Origin: G021776435 sp046756245
Lineage (GTDB): Bacteria > Pseudomonadota > Alphaproteobacteria > Caulobacterales > Parvularculaceae
Direction of reading: 5' to 3'
DNA: 28,432 nucleotides
NCBI GenBank assembly: GCA_046756245.1
Contig: JBHHVZ010000035.1
Coordinates: 1-28,432 of the forward strand
The position numbers and the translations under genes are program-made. Shown one piece after another: positions 15,969 through 23,872 of this stretch. Every line of letters starts with the position of its first letter. Position 1 is the first letter of the stretch. The notes under the pieces were generated by a model. The model did no database searches, had not been told where the DNA came from, and worked only from the letters and a program-made list of their open reading frames with translations.

Positions 15969-16529
15969 ATGAGCACTTTCGTACTTGGACTGATCGTTTT
16001 TTTCGCCTCGCACAGTTTTACGGCGCTCTTTCGCGGGGCGCGACAGCGGCTCGTCGACAGGGTCGGCGTCATCGGATACCGCGGCCTTTATTCTGTCTTT
16101 GCGTTGGCTGGACTCGTTCTCATTATTATTGGATGGCGCGACGCCGATACAACGGCGCTGTACACTCCGCCGGTCTGGATGCGGCAGGTCGTTTATGTGC
16201 TGATGCTCGTCGCGATCATTCTGCTCGTCGCCGCCTATGCGCCAAAGGGCAGGATTGCGGCGGCGACGAAACATCCGATGCTGGCCGGTCTGAAAATCTG
16301 GGCTTTTGCGCATTTGCTCGCCAACGGCGAGATTCGCTCGGTGCTGTTGTTCGGGGCGTTTCTGGCGTTCGGGATCCTCGACCGCATCGCCGTCAAACGC
16401 CGAGGCGCGCCTGTACCCGCCGCCGGACCATGGCGTAACGATGCCATCGCAGTGATCATGGGCGCGGCGATTTACGCGGCGATCGCTTTTTACCTGCACC
16501 GTTATATCGCCGGCGTCGCCCTTATCTGA
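15969..16529 (+). CDS. NnrU-family membrane protein
   Basis: This 186-residue protein has about five or six hydrophobic segments (near 2-19, 36-53, 70-90, 115-132, 160-180) and fits the NnrU family. Diagnostic pieces are the N-terminal FFASHSFTAL, the GYRGLYSVFALAGLVLIIIG stretch and KHPMLAGLKIWAFAHLLANG. NnrU was named from nitric-oxide metabolism genes, but most members, including this one, are not next to denitrification genes, so the role is unknown. It probably shares a transcript with apt. No terminator is visible in the 75 bases after it. Confidence 0.85.
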   Translation: MSTFVLGLIVFFASHSFTALFRGARQRLVDRVGVIGYRGLYSVFALAGLVLIIIGWRDADTTALYTPPVWMRQVVYVLMLVAIILLVAAYAPKGRIAAATKHPMLAGLKIWAFAHLLANGEIRSVLLFGAFLAFGILDRIAVKRRGAPVPAAGPWRNDAIAVIMGAAIYAAIAFYLHRYIAGVALI

Positions 16530-16604
16530 AAGCCGGTCTGCGCCGTTAATACGAAGTCTGCGCTTCAGCGTCCGGCATGATTTTTCTTCGAGACCGGCAC
16601 GCGC

Positions 16605-16892
16605 TTAATCGCCATTGCCTTTACCATTACTCGTGCCCTTCCCCTTCCCCTTCCCCTTCCCCTTCCCTTTATCTTTACCCTTGCCCTTGCCGTTGTCGCC
16701 TTCTTCGTCGAACGCGCTTGCAACGTCGCCGAACGGTTTTTGGGTGGTCTGGCCTATGTCGCCGACCATGGCGATGAGCACGACGGCGATGAATATGGCG
16801 ATAATCGCATATTCGATGGAAGCCGTTCCGCGACGGTCGGAAAGGAAGCCCGCTCTCTTTTTCGGATGAACCGTTTCGCTGGCGCTGGTCAT
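16605..16892 (-). CDS. Flp-family type IVb pilin with a Gly-Lys-rich tail
   Basis: This 95-residue protein is a small pilin of the Flp/Tad type. The class III leader ends DRRG before TASIEYAIIAIFIAVVLIAMVG. Cleavage after Gly22 would leave Thr at +1 and the conserved Glu at +5 followed by Tyr, as in Flp pilins. After the membrane helix and a short FGDVASAFDEEGD stretch comes a Gly/Lys repeat tail (16605-16691) encoded by a six-base tandem repeat around 16636-16668. Such a tail is not usual for Flp. I chose the ATG at 16892 because GGAG lies six bases upstream; another ATG at 16904 would add four residues. No tad assembly genes are in the window. Confidence 0.85.
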   Translation of the reverse strand: MTSASETVHPKKRAGFLSDRRGTASIEYAIIAIFIAVVLIAMVGDIGQTTQKPFGDVASAFDEEGDNGKGKGKDKGKGKGKGKGKGTSNGKGNGD

Positions 16893-17019
16893 GCGTGGCT
16901 CCATCTCGTTGGCCGCGCTGGCGACCGACGCTGCGCATTCCGGTTCGAGACAGGTGCGAAAGCCTATCTCGGCGGCGCGATTTCAGGCGCCAAGCGTCGT
17001 GGAAAAAGGTCGCAAATGT

Positions 17020-17035
17020 GTTAAAGACAGAATAA
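17020..17035. promoter_or_regulatory. Near-match to a CtrA box between the pilin gene and panB
   Basis: GTTAA-N7-ATAA; read on the minus strand it is TTAT-N7-TTAAC, one base from the full pattern. It lies about 130 bases upstream of the pilin start and 27 bases upstream of panB. Pilin genes are CtrA targets in Caulobacter, which makes the match worth noting, but one mismatch in AT-rich spacer DNA is weak evidence. Confidence 0.25.
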
Positions 17036-17061
17036 ATCTCATTAATCATGCGACGAACGCA

Positions 17062-17898
17062 ATGTCCTCCCAGAAACAAGCAAACCGCATAACGGCGGCT
17101 CAGATCCGCCAGCGCAAGGGCGGCGACCCGATTGTCTGCCTTACGGCCTACGACGCGCCGACGGCGGCGATCCTCGACAAGCACTGCGACCTTCTGCTGG
17201 TCGGCGATTCCGTCGGCATGGTGGTCCATGGGCTGCCTTCGACCGTGGGCGTGACCCTCGACATGATGATCCTGCACGGTCGGGCGGTGATGCGCGCGGC
17301 CGAACAGGCTCTCGTCGTCGTCGACATGCCGTTCGGCAGTTATGAGGAAAGCCCCGACCAGGCTTTCCGCAATGCTGCGCGAGTCTTAAGCGAAACCGGC
17401 GCGCAGGCGGCCAAGCTCGAAAGCGGACGCTACGCGGCCGAGACCATCCGTTTTCTGGTCGAGCGCGGCGTTCCCGTGATGGGTCATGTGGGATTGAGGC
17501 CGCAGGCGGTGAACGTGACCGGCGGCTTCCGGGCCAAGGGCCGCACCACGGAAGAGCGCGCCGAAATCCTCGCAGAGGCCGAAGCGACCGCTGAAGCCGG
17601 CGCCTTCGCGGTGGTGGTGGAAGGGGTGGCCGAAGACCTTGCGCGCGAGATTACCGAAAAGATCGCCGCGCCGACGATCGGCATCGGCGCGTCGTCGGCT
17701 TGCGACGGCCAGATCCTCGTCACCCAGGACATGCTTGGCCTGTTCGACTGGACGCCAAAATTCGTCAAGCGTTATGCGGCGTTGCGCGAAGCTATCGAGG
17801 ATGCGGCTGAACGCTACGCAGCCGAAGTGCGCGCGCGCGTCTTTCCCGAGGCCGGCCAAGTCTACCAGCTCAGGCCCCGTAAACCGGAAGCCTCCTGA
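17062..17898 (+). CDS. panB: 3-methyl-2-oxobutanoate hydroxymethyltransferase
   Basis: This 278-residue enzyme makes ketopantoate from 2-oxoisovalerate and methylene-tetrahydrofolate, the first step of pantothenate synthesis. Recognisable motifs are ITAAQIRQRKGGDPIVCLTAYD, the metal-binding LLVGDSVGMVVHG (D49) and VVVDMPFGSY (D88), AAKLE, and VMGHVGLRPQ. IGIGASSACDGQILVTQDMLG near the C-terminus is also typical. Length matches the family. The ATG at 17062 is preferred because the conserved region starts soon after it, although the frame is open to 16891. The first gene of a plus-strand run, it is followed by the YfgM-like gene after 104 bases. No panC or panD is nearby. Confidence 0.95.
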   Translation: MSSQKQANRITAAQIRQRKGGDPIVCLTAYDAPTAAILDKHCDLLLVGDSVGMVVHGLPSTVGVTLDMMILHGRAVMRAAEQALVVVDMPFGSYEESPDQAFRNAARVLSETGAQAAKLESGRYAAETIRFLVERGVPVMGHVGLRPQAVNVTGGFRAKGRTTEERAEILAEAEATAEAGAFAVVVEGVAEDLAREITEKIAAPTIGIGASSACDGQILVTQDMLGLFDWTPKFVKRYAALREAIEDAAERYAAEVRARVFPEAGQVYQLRPRKPEAS

Positions 17899-17935
17899 GA
17901 CGCGGCCCGGTCCCTGCATTGCGAAGCGTATAAAA

Positions 17936-17952
17936 GGCCGGTAGAACCGGCC
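17936..17952 (+). other. Short hairpin between panB and the YfgM-like gene
   Basis: GGCCGGT (17936-17942) pairs with ACCGGCC (17946-17952) around a three-base loop. No T-run follows, so it may be an RNA-stability or weak pausing element rather than a terminator. Confidence 0.4.
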
Positions 17953-18002
17953 CCTCAAAACGCTGGCGGGGCGGGTGCATCGGGCGGAAAGGACCTCACG
18001 GG

Positions 18003-18902
18003 GTGACAAACGACGAAAGCGTAATACGCGAGGTCGATCAGGAACTGGCGCATGAACGCCAGTGGGCGATGTTTCGCAAGCACGGGCCGGCGCTGATCAG
18101 CGCTGCGGTCGCCGTGGTGGCGTTTGTGGGGGGCTGGCAGTTCTACAATTACCGCAAGACTGAGGTCGCAAGCCGCAGCGCTATTGAATATGCGGGCGCG
18201 CTAAGGCTCTTGGAAGAAGATGAAACAAGCGGACTCGCCGCGCTGAATGACGTTATCGACGAGGGGTCCGGCGGCTATCCGGTGCTCGCGAGGCTGCAGA
18301 AGGGCGCTTTGCTGGCGCGGAGCGGCGATCGCGCCGGCGCGCTTGCGGCGTTTCGCGCCGCGGCTGAAGACGGCCGCGCAACCAAACGGCTGCGCGAACT
18401 CGCCCGGTTGCGCGCGGCTTATTTGTTGCTGGAGGACGGCCGTGACGCCGTAGCGACGGAGCTTGGCCCGCTGGTCGACCAACCAACGCCGCTTGGATAT
18501 TACGCGCGCGAACTGGCCGCGGTCGCAGCCCTCGAAGACGAAGATTACGACGGCGCGGCCGAGATGTTCCGGCGCGCGTCGATCGATCTGAACGCGCCTG
18601 GTCCGGTCCGTCAGCGGGCGGAAGAGCTTCGCGCGCTTGCAGCCGCCGCCAGGTCGGGCGTCAATATCTCCGGCCGCGTGCGCACGCAGGACCTCTTGCG
18701 CGCGCTCGGCGAGGAATCGGAAGCCAGCGGGAACGCCGCCGCCCCCGATGGGGAAACGGCGCCGGCCGACGAAAACGCAGCCGCCGCTGCGGACGGTCCA
18801 GAGGCGCCAGCGGAAGAATCCGGCGACAGGAACCAAGCAGAGACGGAACAGGACGCCGGCGCCGCCGACGGCGAGGACCGCGAAGCGAGTGAAAACGGGT
18901 AA
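18003..18902 (+). CDS. YfgM-like TPR protein (membrane-anchored, acidic tail)
   Basis: This 299-residue protein has a short charged N-terminus, one membrane helix (about 29-47, ALISAAVAVVAFVGGWQFY) and a periplasmic domain with TPR-like repeats (for example GGYPVLARLQKGALLARSGD and YYARELAAVAALEDEDYDGA). A low-complexity Ala/Glu/Asp-rich tail follows from about residue 230. E. coli YfgM, an ancillary partner of the SecYEG translocon, has the same plan and lies directly before bamB and der, exactly the order here, which supports the name. The start is a GTG with AAAGGA eight bases upstream. The bamB gene begins three bases after the stop codon. Confidence 0.8.
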   Translation: MTNDESVIREVDQELAHERQWAMFRKHGPALISAAVAVVAFVGGWQFYNYRKTEVASRSAIEYAGALRLLEEDETSGLAALNDVIDEGSGGYPVLARLQKGALLARSGDRAGALAAFRAAAEDGRATKRLRELARLRAAYLLLEDGRDAVATELGPLVDQPTPLGYYARELAAVAALEDEDYDGAAEMFRRASIDLNAPGPVRQRAEELRALAAAARSGVNISGRVRTQDLLRALGEESEASGNAAAPDGETAPADENAAAAADGPEAPAEESGDRNQAETEQDAGAADGEDREASENG

Positions 18903-18905
18903 ATC

Positions 18906-20330
18906 ATGACAGGGCAAACGTCTTCGAATCGCTGGGGCCTTCGGTTGGCCGGCGCGGCCGCCGTCATTCTTTTGCTGACGGGCTGTTCAAACCCGATTAC
19001 CCGCGGCGTCTCGGGCATATTCGGCGGCGGCGACGACAAAAAAGCTGATAACGCGCCTGCCGAAGAAGATCGCATCTCAATTCTCACGCTGGAGGAGACG
19101 CTTTCCGCCGACCCGCGATACGCCGGAACGGCCATTGAGACGCCGCCATCCTACACGAATATCTCTTGGCCGCAGCCCGGCGGCGAAGCTGACCACACGC
19201 TCCATCATCTCAGTGCGCCGCTGGAGTTCGACGTCGTCTGGCGGGCCGATATCGGTTCGGCTTCGTCGCGCCGTGCGCGGCTGACCGCGCCGCCCGTGGT
19301 CGCCGACAACAAGGTGTTTGTCACCGACGCCAGGACCCGGGTGAGCGCTTTTGACATTAACACCGGCGACCGGCTTTGGCGCAGCGAGCTCACGCCAAAG
19401 ATCAAAGAGCGGTTTCGCATTCGCGAAATCTTTTCACGTCCCAATCCGTCCCAGATCGGTTTCGGCGGCGGCGTCGCCTATGACAGCGGGCGCGTTTTCG
19501 TAACGTCGGGCTTCGGGTTTGTCGCTGCTCTGGACGCATCGACCGGCGACGAATTGTGGCGCTACGAGACCGACACGCCCATACGCACGCCGCCGACCGC
19601 CTATCGCGACGCTGTTTATTTTACGACGAATACGAATGATTTTATCGTGCTTGACGCGGAAACGGGCGAGAAACAATGGAATTATCAGTCTTTTGAAGAG
19701 ACGGCGCGGTTCTTGTCGTCGGCGAGCCCCGCGGCGGCCGGCGATCTGGTCGTGGCGCCGTTTTCATCCGGCGAGGTGACGGCGTTCCTGGCCGAATCCG
19801 GCCGGGCCGTATGGAACGACACGCTGGCGCGAAACACGCGCCTCACCGCGCTTTCCATGCTCAACGACATCGCCGGCAGCCCGGTGATCGACCGCGGGCT
19901 GGTTTACGTCGTCGGGCACGCCGGCAGGCTCGCCGCCATCGACATTCGCAGCGGTCAGCGCGTCTGGGAAGTTTCTGTCTCGAGCCTGCAAATGCCGTGG
20001 GTGGCGGGCGATTACATTTATGTCGTCTCGATCGACGCAGAGCTTGTCTGCATTTCCCGCCAGGACGGGGCGATCGTATGGGTGTCGCAGTTGCGCCGGC
20101 ACAAGAAGCAAAAGAAGAAAAAAGGCCGCATCACATGGGCCGGTCCGGTGCTGGCGAACGACTATCTCGTTTTGGTGTCGAGTCACGGAAGGATCGTCAA
20201 AGTCTCGCCGCAAGACGGCTCGGTAATCGAAACCAAGAAAATCGGCGACGGAATATTCGTGCCGCCTGTCGTCGCCGACGAAAAGCTCTTTATCCTGACC
20301 GAAGAGGGCAAGCTTATCGCTATGCGATAG
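18906..20330 (+). CDS. bamB: Outer-membrane assembly lipoprotein BamB
   Basis: This 474-residue lipoprotein is the beta-propeller subunit of the BAM complex, which folds outer-membrane proteins. The signal peptide ends in LLTGC (lipid Cys 27). Repeated PQQ-type blades are seen as ALDASTGDELWRYETD, VLDAETGEKQWNY, AIDIRSGQRVWEV and CISRQDGAIVWVSQ. It is longer than the E. coli protein because of an acidic linker after the lipobox (about 42-80). A strongly basic loop lies at 397-408 (RRHKKQKKKKGR) between two blades. It sits between the YfgM-like gene and der, as in many proteobacteria. Confidence 0.92.
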   Translation: MTGQTSSNRWGLRLAGAAAVILLLTGCSNPITRGVSGIFGGGDDKKADNAPAEEDRISILTLEETLSADPRYAGTAIETPPSYTNISWPQPGGEADHTLHHLSAPLEFDVVWRADIGSASSRRARLTAPPVVADNKVFVTDARTRVSAFDINTGDRLWRSELTPKIKERFRIREIFSRPNPSQIGFGGGVAYDSGRVFVTSGFGFVAALDASTGDELWRYETDTPIRTPPTAYRDAVYFTTNTNDFIVLDAETGEKQWNYQSFEETARFLSSASPAAAGDLVVAPFSSGEVTAFLAESGRAVWNDTLARNTRLTALSMLNDIAGSPVIDRGLVYVVGHAGRLAAIDIRSGQRVWEVSVSSLQMPWVAGDYIYVVSIDAELVCISRQDGAIVWVSQLRRHKKQKKKKGRITWAGPVLANDYLVLVSSHGRIVKVSPQDGSVIETKKIGDGIFVPPVVADEKLFILTEEGKLIAMR

Positions 20331-20352
20331 GGCGGGTTCGGAAATTTAACCC

Positions 20353-21720
20353 ATGCCGCGCAAGATCGCCATTATCGGCCGGCCCAATGTGGGCAAGTCG
20401 ACCCTGTTCAACCGGCTCGCAGGCAAAAGGCTGGCGCTGGTCGACGACCGCCCGGGGGTGACGCGCGACCGGCGCGAGGGGGAAGCGCGCCTGGGCGATC
20501 TTTCTTTCACGATCATCGACACGCCGGGCCTTGAAGAAGCGCCCGAAGCCGCGCTTGAAGGGCGCATGCGCCGCCAGACCGAACGCGCGATCGAGGAATC
20601 GCTGGCCTGCATTTTCATAATCGACGCGCGCGCGGGGCTGACGCCGCTCGATCAGGCCTTCGCCGAGTTGCTGCGCGTTAGCGGCAAGCCTGTCGTCCTT
20701 GTCGCCAACAAGGCGGAAAGCGCGGCCGGAGAGCCGGGCGTTTACGACGCATATGCGCTCGGTCTCGGAGACCCGATCCCGGTCTCGGCCGAGCATGGCG
20801 AGGGGATGGGCGCGCTTTACGCCGCGCTTGAGAAGCATCTCGCCGTTGCGGACGATGACGTCGCCGATTTGAACGCCATTGACTGGGACGATCCGTTAAA
20901 GCCCCTCAGGATCGCCATTGTCGGACGGCCGAACGCCGGCAAGTCGACCCTCGTCAACCGACTGATCGGCGAAGACCGTCTGCTCACTGGCCCGGAAGCC
21001 GGCATCACCCGAGATGCGATTTCAGTCGAATGGCGCTGGCGCGGTCCCGACCGCGACTGGCCGGTGAAGCTCTTTGACACGGCCGGTCTTCGCAAAAAGG
21101 CGAAGATCCGCGACAAGCTCGAAAAACTGTCCGTCGCCGATGCGCTGCGTGCGGTGCAATTCGCCGAAGTGGTGGTGCTGATAATCGACGCCGAAACGCC
21201 GTTTGAGAAGCAGGACCTCCAGATTGCGAGCCTTGCGCTGCGGGAGGGCAGGGCGCTCGTCATCGCCGTCAACAAATGGGATCTTGTCGACGATCGCGAC
21301 GCGGCGTTTCGCGACTTGCGCGAGAAGGCGGCGCGACTTCTGCCGCAGGCGCCCGGCGCGCCGATCGTGACGCTTTCCGCGAAAACCGGTCACGGCGTTA
21401 AAAAGCTCATGCCCGCCGTCGTACGCATTTATGTGGACTGGAACGCGCGGGTCAAAACCGCCGATCTTAACGATTGGCTGCGTGAAGCCGTGGAGCGTCA
21501 TCCGCCGCCCGCCGTTTCGGGAAGGCGCGTGAAGCTGCGCTATATCGCGCAAACCAAGACCCGCCCGCCGACTTTCGTTGCGCAGTGCGCGCGCGCCGAA
21601 GCGGTGCCGGAATCCTATAAACGCTATTTGATCGGGGGCATTCGCGACGCGTTCGACATTCAGGCGACGCCGATCCGGCTTATTTTGAAAAAGCCCGCCA
21701 ATCCGTACGCGGACGGGTAG
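20353..21720 (+). CDS. der: Ribosome-assembly GTPase Der (EngA)
   Basis: This 455-residue protein carries two GTPase domains in tandem, the hallmark of Der, which acts in maturation of the large ribosomal subunit. The first P-loop is GRPNVGKST (9-17) with DTPG as G3; the second is GRPNAGKST with DTAG and NKWD. A KH-like C-terminal domain ends the protein (LKLRYIAQTKTRPPTFVAQC-like stretch, then SYKRYLIGGIRDAFDIQATPIRL). It starts 22 bases after bamB and likely shares its transcript. The downstream region has small hairpins and palindromic repeats but no clear terminator. Confidence 0.96.
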   Translation: MPRKIAIIGRPNVGKSTLFNRLAGKRLALVDDRPGVTRDRREGEARLGDLSFTIIDTPGLEEAPEAALEGRMRRQTERAIEESLACIFIIDARAGLTPLDQAFAELLRVSGKPVVLVANKAESAAGEPGVYDAYALGLGDPIPVSAEHGEGMGALYAALEKHLAVADDDVADLNAIDWDDPLKPLRIAIVGRPNAGKSTLVNRLIGEDRLLTGPEAGITRDAISVEWRWRGPDRDWPVKLFDTAGLRKKAKIRDKLEKLSVADALRAVQFAEVVVLIIDAETPFEKQDLQIASLALREGRALVIAVNKWDLVDDRDAAFRDLREKAARLLPQAPGAPIVTLSAKTGHGVKKLMPAVVRIYVDWNARVKTADLNDWLREAVERHPPPAVSGRRVKLRYIAQTKTRPPTFVAQCARAEAVPESYKRYLIGGIRDAFDIQATPIRLILKKPANPYADG

Positions 21721-21779
21721 CGTGTATTCGTTAATGACGGAGTCATTGAGGCGCAATCGCAAGCCTCACCTCAAATTCA

Positions 21780-21905
21780 TTCTTGTCATTGCCGGGCCCC
21801 CGGGTCCGCGCAAAGCGCGGCCCGAGGATAAACTTGTCCCGGCAATCCATGGCCGTTCGCGTCAAACCCTTGGCCTGAGATCCCCGGACAAGCCCGGGGA
21901 TGACA
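21780..21905. repeat. Composite palindromic intergenic repeat
   Basis: TTGCCGGG and CCCGGCAA (around 21789-21845) flank an inner hairpin GGTCCGCGC/GCGCGGCCC. A second hairpin, ATCCCCGG with CCGGGGAT, lies at 21880-21901. The layout is typical of the GTCATTGCCGGG-type intergenic repeats. It fills the gap between the convergent der and SDR genes and could help end both transcripts. Confidence 0.65.
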
Positions 21906-21970
21906 TTCTGAGCGTGGGGCGTGCTTTGTGCGCCATCGAGATTTGTAAACAGGTTCAACTAATTCTTCAT

Positions 21971-22738
21971 TCACCCGGCGCCATGCGCGGCGCGCCAGTC
22001 GCGGAAAACAAACCGTTCCGCGAGGCCGTCGTAATCGGGCGAAACCGCATGATAAAAAACGCCGGCAAGCTCGTCGGGATGCGGAAGCGTTTCCGGATCT
22101 TCGCCGGGCATCGCCTCAGCGCGCATTTTCGTGCGCGTTGCGCCGGGGTCGAGAATGGCGACGCGCACGCCGGCGCGCGCGGCTTCGAGCGCATAGGTTT
22201 TCGCTAGCATTTCCAGCGCCGCCTTGGTGGCGGCGTAGGCGCCCCAATAGGGCCGCGCCTCGACCCCGCCGACTTTCGAGGTGACGAAGACGACGCGCGC
22301 AGCCCCGCTTGCGCGCAAGAGCGGATCGAGCGCGCGAATGAGCCGCCAGTTGGCGGTGACGTTGACGTCGAGCGCGCGCTTCCACGCCTTGGGGTCGATG
22401 TCGGTAAGCGGCGCGAGCTCGCCGAGCACGGCGGCGTTGGCGATCAGGATGTCGAGCTTGCCGAACCGTTCAGCGAGCGCCGGGGCCAGACGCTCGATCG
22501 CATGATCGTCGGCGAGGTCGGCGGGTATGAGCGAAGCCTTGCCGCCTTCGGCGCGGATTTCGTCGTCGAGCTCTTCAAGGCCGCCGACCGTGCGCGCCAG
22601 CGCCAGCACGTGCGCGCCGGCCCGCGCCAGCGCTTTCGCCGCAGCGCGCCCGATCCCGCGCGAAGCGCCGGTAACCAGCGCGACCTTGCCGGAAAGATCG
22701 GGAGGGGGCGGTTCGGTATTCGAAGCGACGTCGGTCAT
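21971..22738 (-). CDS. Short-chain dehydrogenase/reductase (SDR)
   Basis: This 255-residue NAD(P)-dependent oxidoreductase has the classical SDR layout: TGASRGIG at 23-30 for cofactor binding, NAA at 101-103, Ser154, and the catalytic Tyr168 and Lys172 in YAATK. The C-terminal end is unusual in wording (PGEDPETLPHPDELAGVFYH, then VSPDYDGLAERFVFRDWRAA) but resembles the YciK-like group. The substrate cannot be assigned. I chose the ATG at 22738; a TTG at 22774 would add 12 residues with no homology value. It is convergent with der and divergent from the methyltransferase-like gene. Confidence 0.9.
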   Translation of the reverse strand: MTDVASNTEPPPPDLSGKVALVTGASRGIGRAAAKALARAGAHVLALARTVGGLEELDDEIRAEGGKASLIPADLADDHAIERLAPALAERFGKLDILIANAAVLGELAPLTDIDPKAWKRALDVNVTANWRLIRALDPLLRASGAARVVFVTSKVGGVEARPYWGAYAATKAALEMLAKTYALEAARAGVRVAILDPGATRTKMRAEAMPGEDPETLPHPDELAGVFYHAVSPDYDGLAERFVFRDWRAAHGAG

Positions 22739-22872
22739 GGCTGGCTTGCTACGCCGCCTGAGGTCCGACTGCAACCGGCCGCGCCTTTTCGCCGACTCTC
22801 CCGGCCGTGATTTGGCCTGGCGCCGGCGCGGCTTTAGGCTGCGGCCGCCGCAGGGAGGATAAAGGAAAGATG

Positions 22873-23643
22873 ATGGTCAAGAAAACCGTTCGCGCAACCG
22901 GTGCGCTTGTCGCCTTCTGCATCGCCGTTTTCAGTGGTTGGGCGGCGTTAGCCGCCGAGCACCGCCTCGCGTCGGAAGCGACCCAGGCGAAACTGAAAGC
23001 GCTTATCGACAGCGATGACCGGCCCGCCAAACAAAAAGCGCGCGACAAATACCGTCATCCGTTCGAAACGCTCGCCTTTTGCGGCGTCGAGCCTGATATG
23101 ACCGTCGTCGAAATCTGGCCCGGCGGACAGGGCGCCTGGTACCGGCGCATTATCGAACCGCTCATCGAGGAAGGCGGCGGACGCTACTTCCCTGTCATGG
23201 AGCGCGATCCGTTTCCGGAGAAAATGGACCGCATTCCTTATGGCGAAGTCGACATGGTGTTCGTTTTCCGCGCCCACGGCTTCATGATCTACGACGCGCC
23301 CGCGCAGGACCATGTGAATACGGTTTACGACATGCTGCGCCCTGGCGGTTTTCTTTGCATCGTCGATCACGCCGGCGACGAAGCCGTTCCGCAGGATCCC
23401 AAAGGCGAGAACGGTTACGTCAACGAAAGCCATTTTTTCGCGCTGGCCAAGCGCGCCGGCTTCAACATACTTGCAGCTTCCGACCACAACCGGAATCCGA
23501 AGGATACCAAAGATCATCCGCGCGGGGTTTATTCGCTGCCGCCGACGCTGTCGTGGAGCATTCCCGGAACGCCGCAGCGGAAAAAATTTCTGGAAATCGG
23601 CGAGTCCGACCGTTTCACGCACAAATATTACAAGCCGGAATAA
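22873..23643 (+). CDS. Exported class I SAM-methyltransferase-like protein (COG4798-type)
   Basis: This 256-residue protein combines a signal peptide (KKTVRATGALVAFCIAVFSGWAALAA) with a methyltransferase-like fold. Recognised parts are YRHPFETLAFCGVEPDMTVVEIWPGGQGAWYRRIIEPLI, where motif I is EIWPGGQG, and MLRPGGFLCIVDHAGD. The pattern fits the predicted methyltransferase family of COG4798, many of whose members also have signal peptides. Because the periplasm is not known to hold SAM, the biochemical role is uncertain. Two ATGs are adjacent (22870 and 22873); AAGGA lies at a better distance from the second. It is monocistronic as far as I can see. Confidence 0.82.
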   Translation: MVKKTVRATGALVAFCIAVFSGWAALAAEHRLASEATQAKLKALIDSDDRPAKQKARDKYRHPFETLAFCGVEPDMTVVEIWPGGQGAWYRRIIEPLIEEGGGRYFPVMERDPFPEKMDRIPYGEVDMVFVFRAHGFMIYDAPAQDHVNTVYDMLRPGGFLCIVDHAGDEAVPQDPKGENGYVNESHFFALAKRAGFNILAASDHNRNPKDTKDHPRGVYSLPPTLSWSIPGTPQRKKFLEIGESDRFTHKYYKPE

Positions 23644-23674
23644 CCACTCTGTCGTTCGTTTCTGATGGCCGCTC

Positions 23675-23872
23675 TAGGGTCTGTAGACATTCAGCGCTGC
23701 AGGCTGTCATTCCGGGACGGTCTTCAGGCCGGGCCCGGAATCCATGCCTGAGCCTATCCGCACGACCAGCGTTGAGGTCGGCGCAAGCAGCAACGCTCAG
23801 GAATAGATTCCGGGTTCGCTGCTTCGCAGCGCCCCGGAATGACAGTGAAACACCAAATGTCCACAGACCCTA
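23675..23872. repeat. 198-bp element with 17-bp terminal inverted repeats (MITE-like)
   Basis: TAGGGTCTGT then AGACATT (23675-23691) is repeated inverted at 23856-23872 with one G/A difference. Inside lie two ATTCCGGG/CCCGGAAT palindromes near 23709-23741 and 23808-23840. It has no coding capacity of note. Its right end supplies the TAG stop codon of the frameshifted lipoprotein gene. Confidence 0.7.

Noticed and set aside
15411..16499. 362-residue minus-strand open frame over apt and the NnrU gene
   Set aside because: It spans two unrelated real plus-strand genes and has no recognisable motif.
16636..16668. Tandem CCCCTT repeat as a CRISPR or satellite array
   Set aside because: It is a short in-frame coding repeat that gives the Gly-Lys tail of the pilin; no spacer-repeat structure exists.
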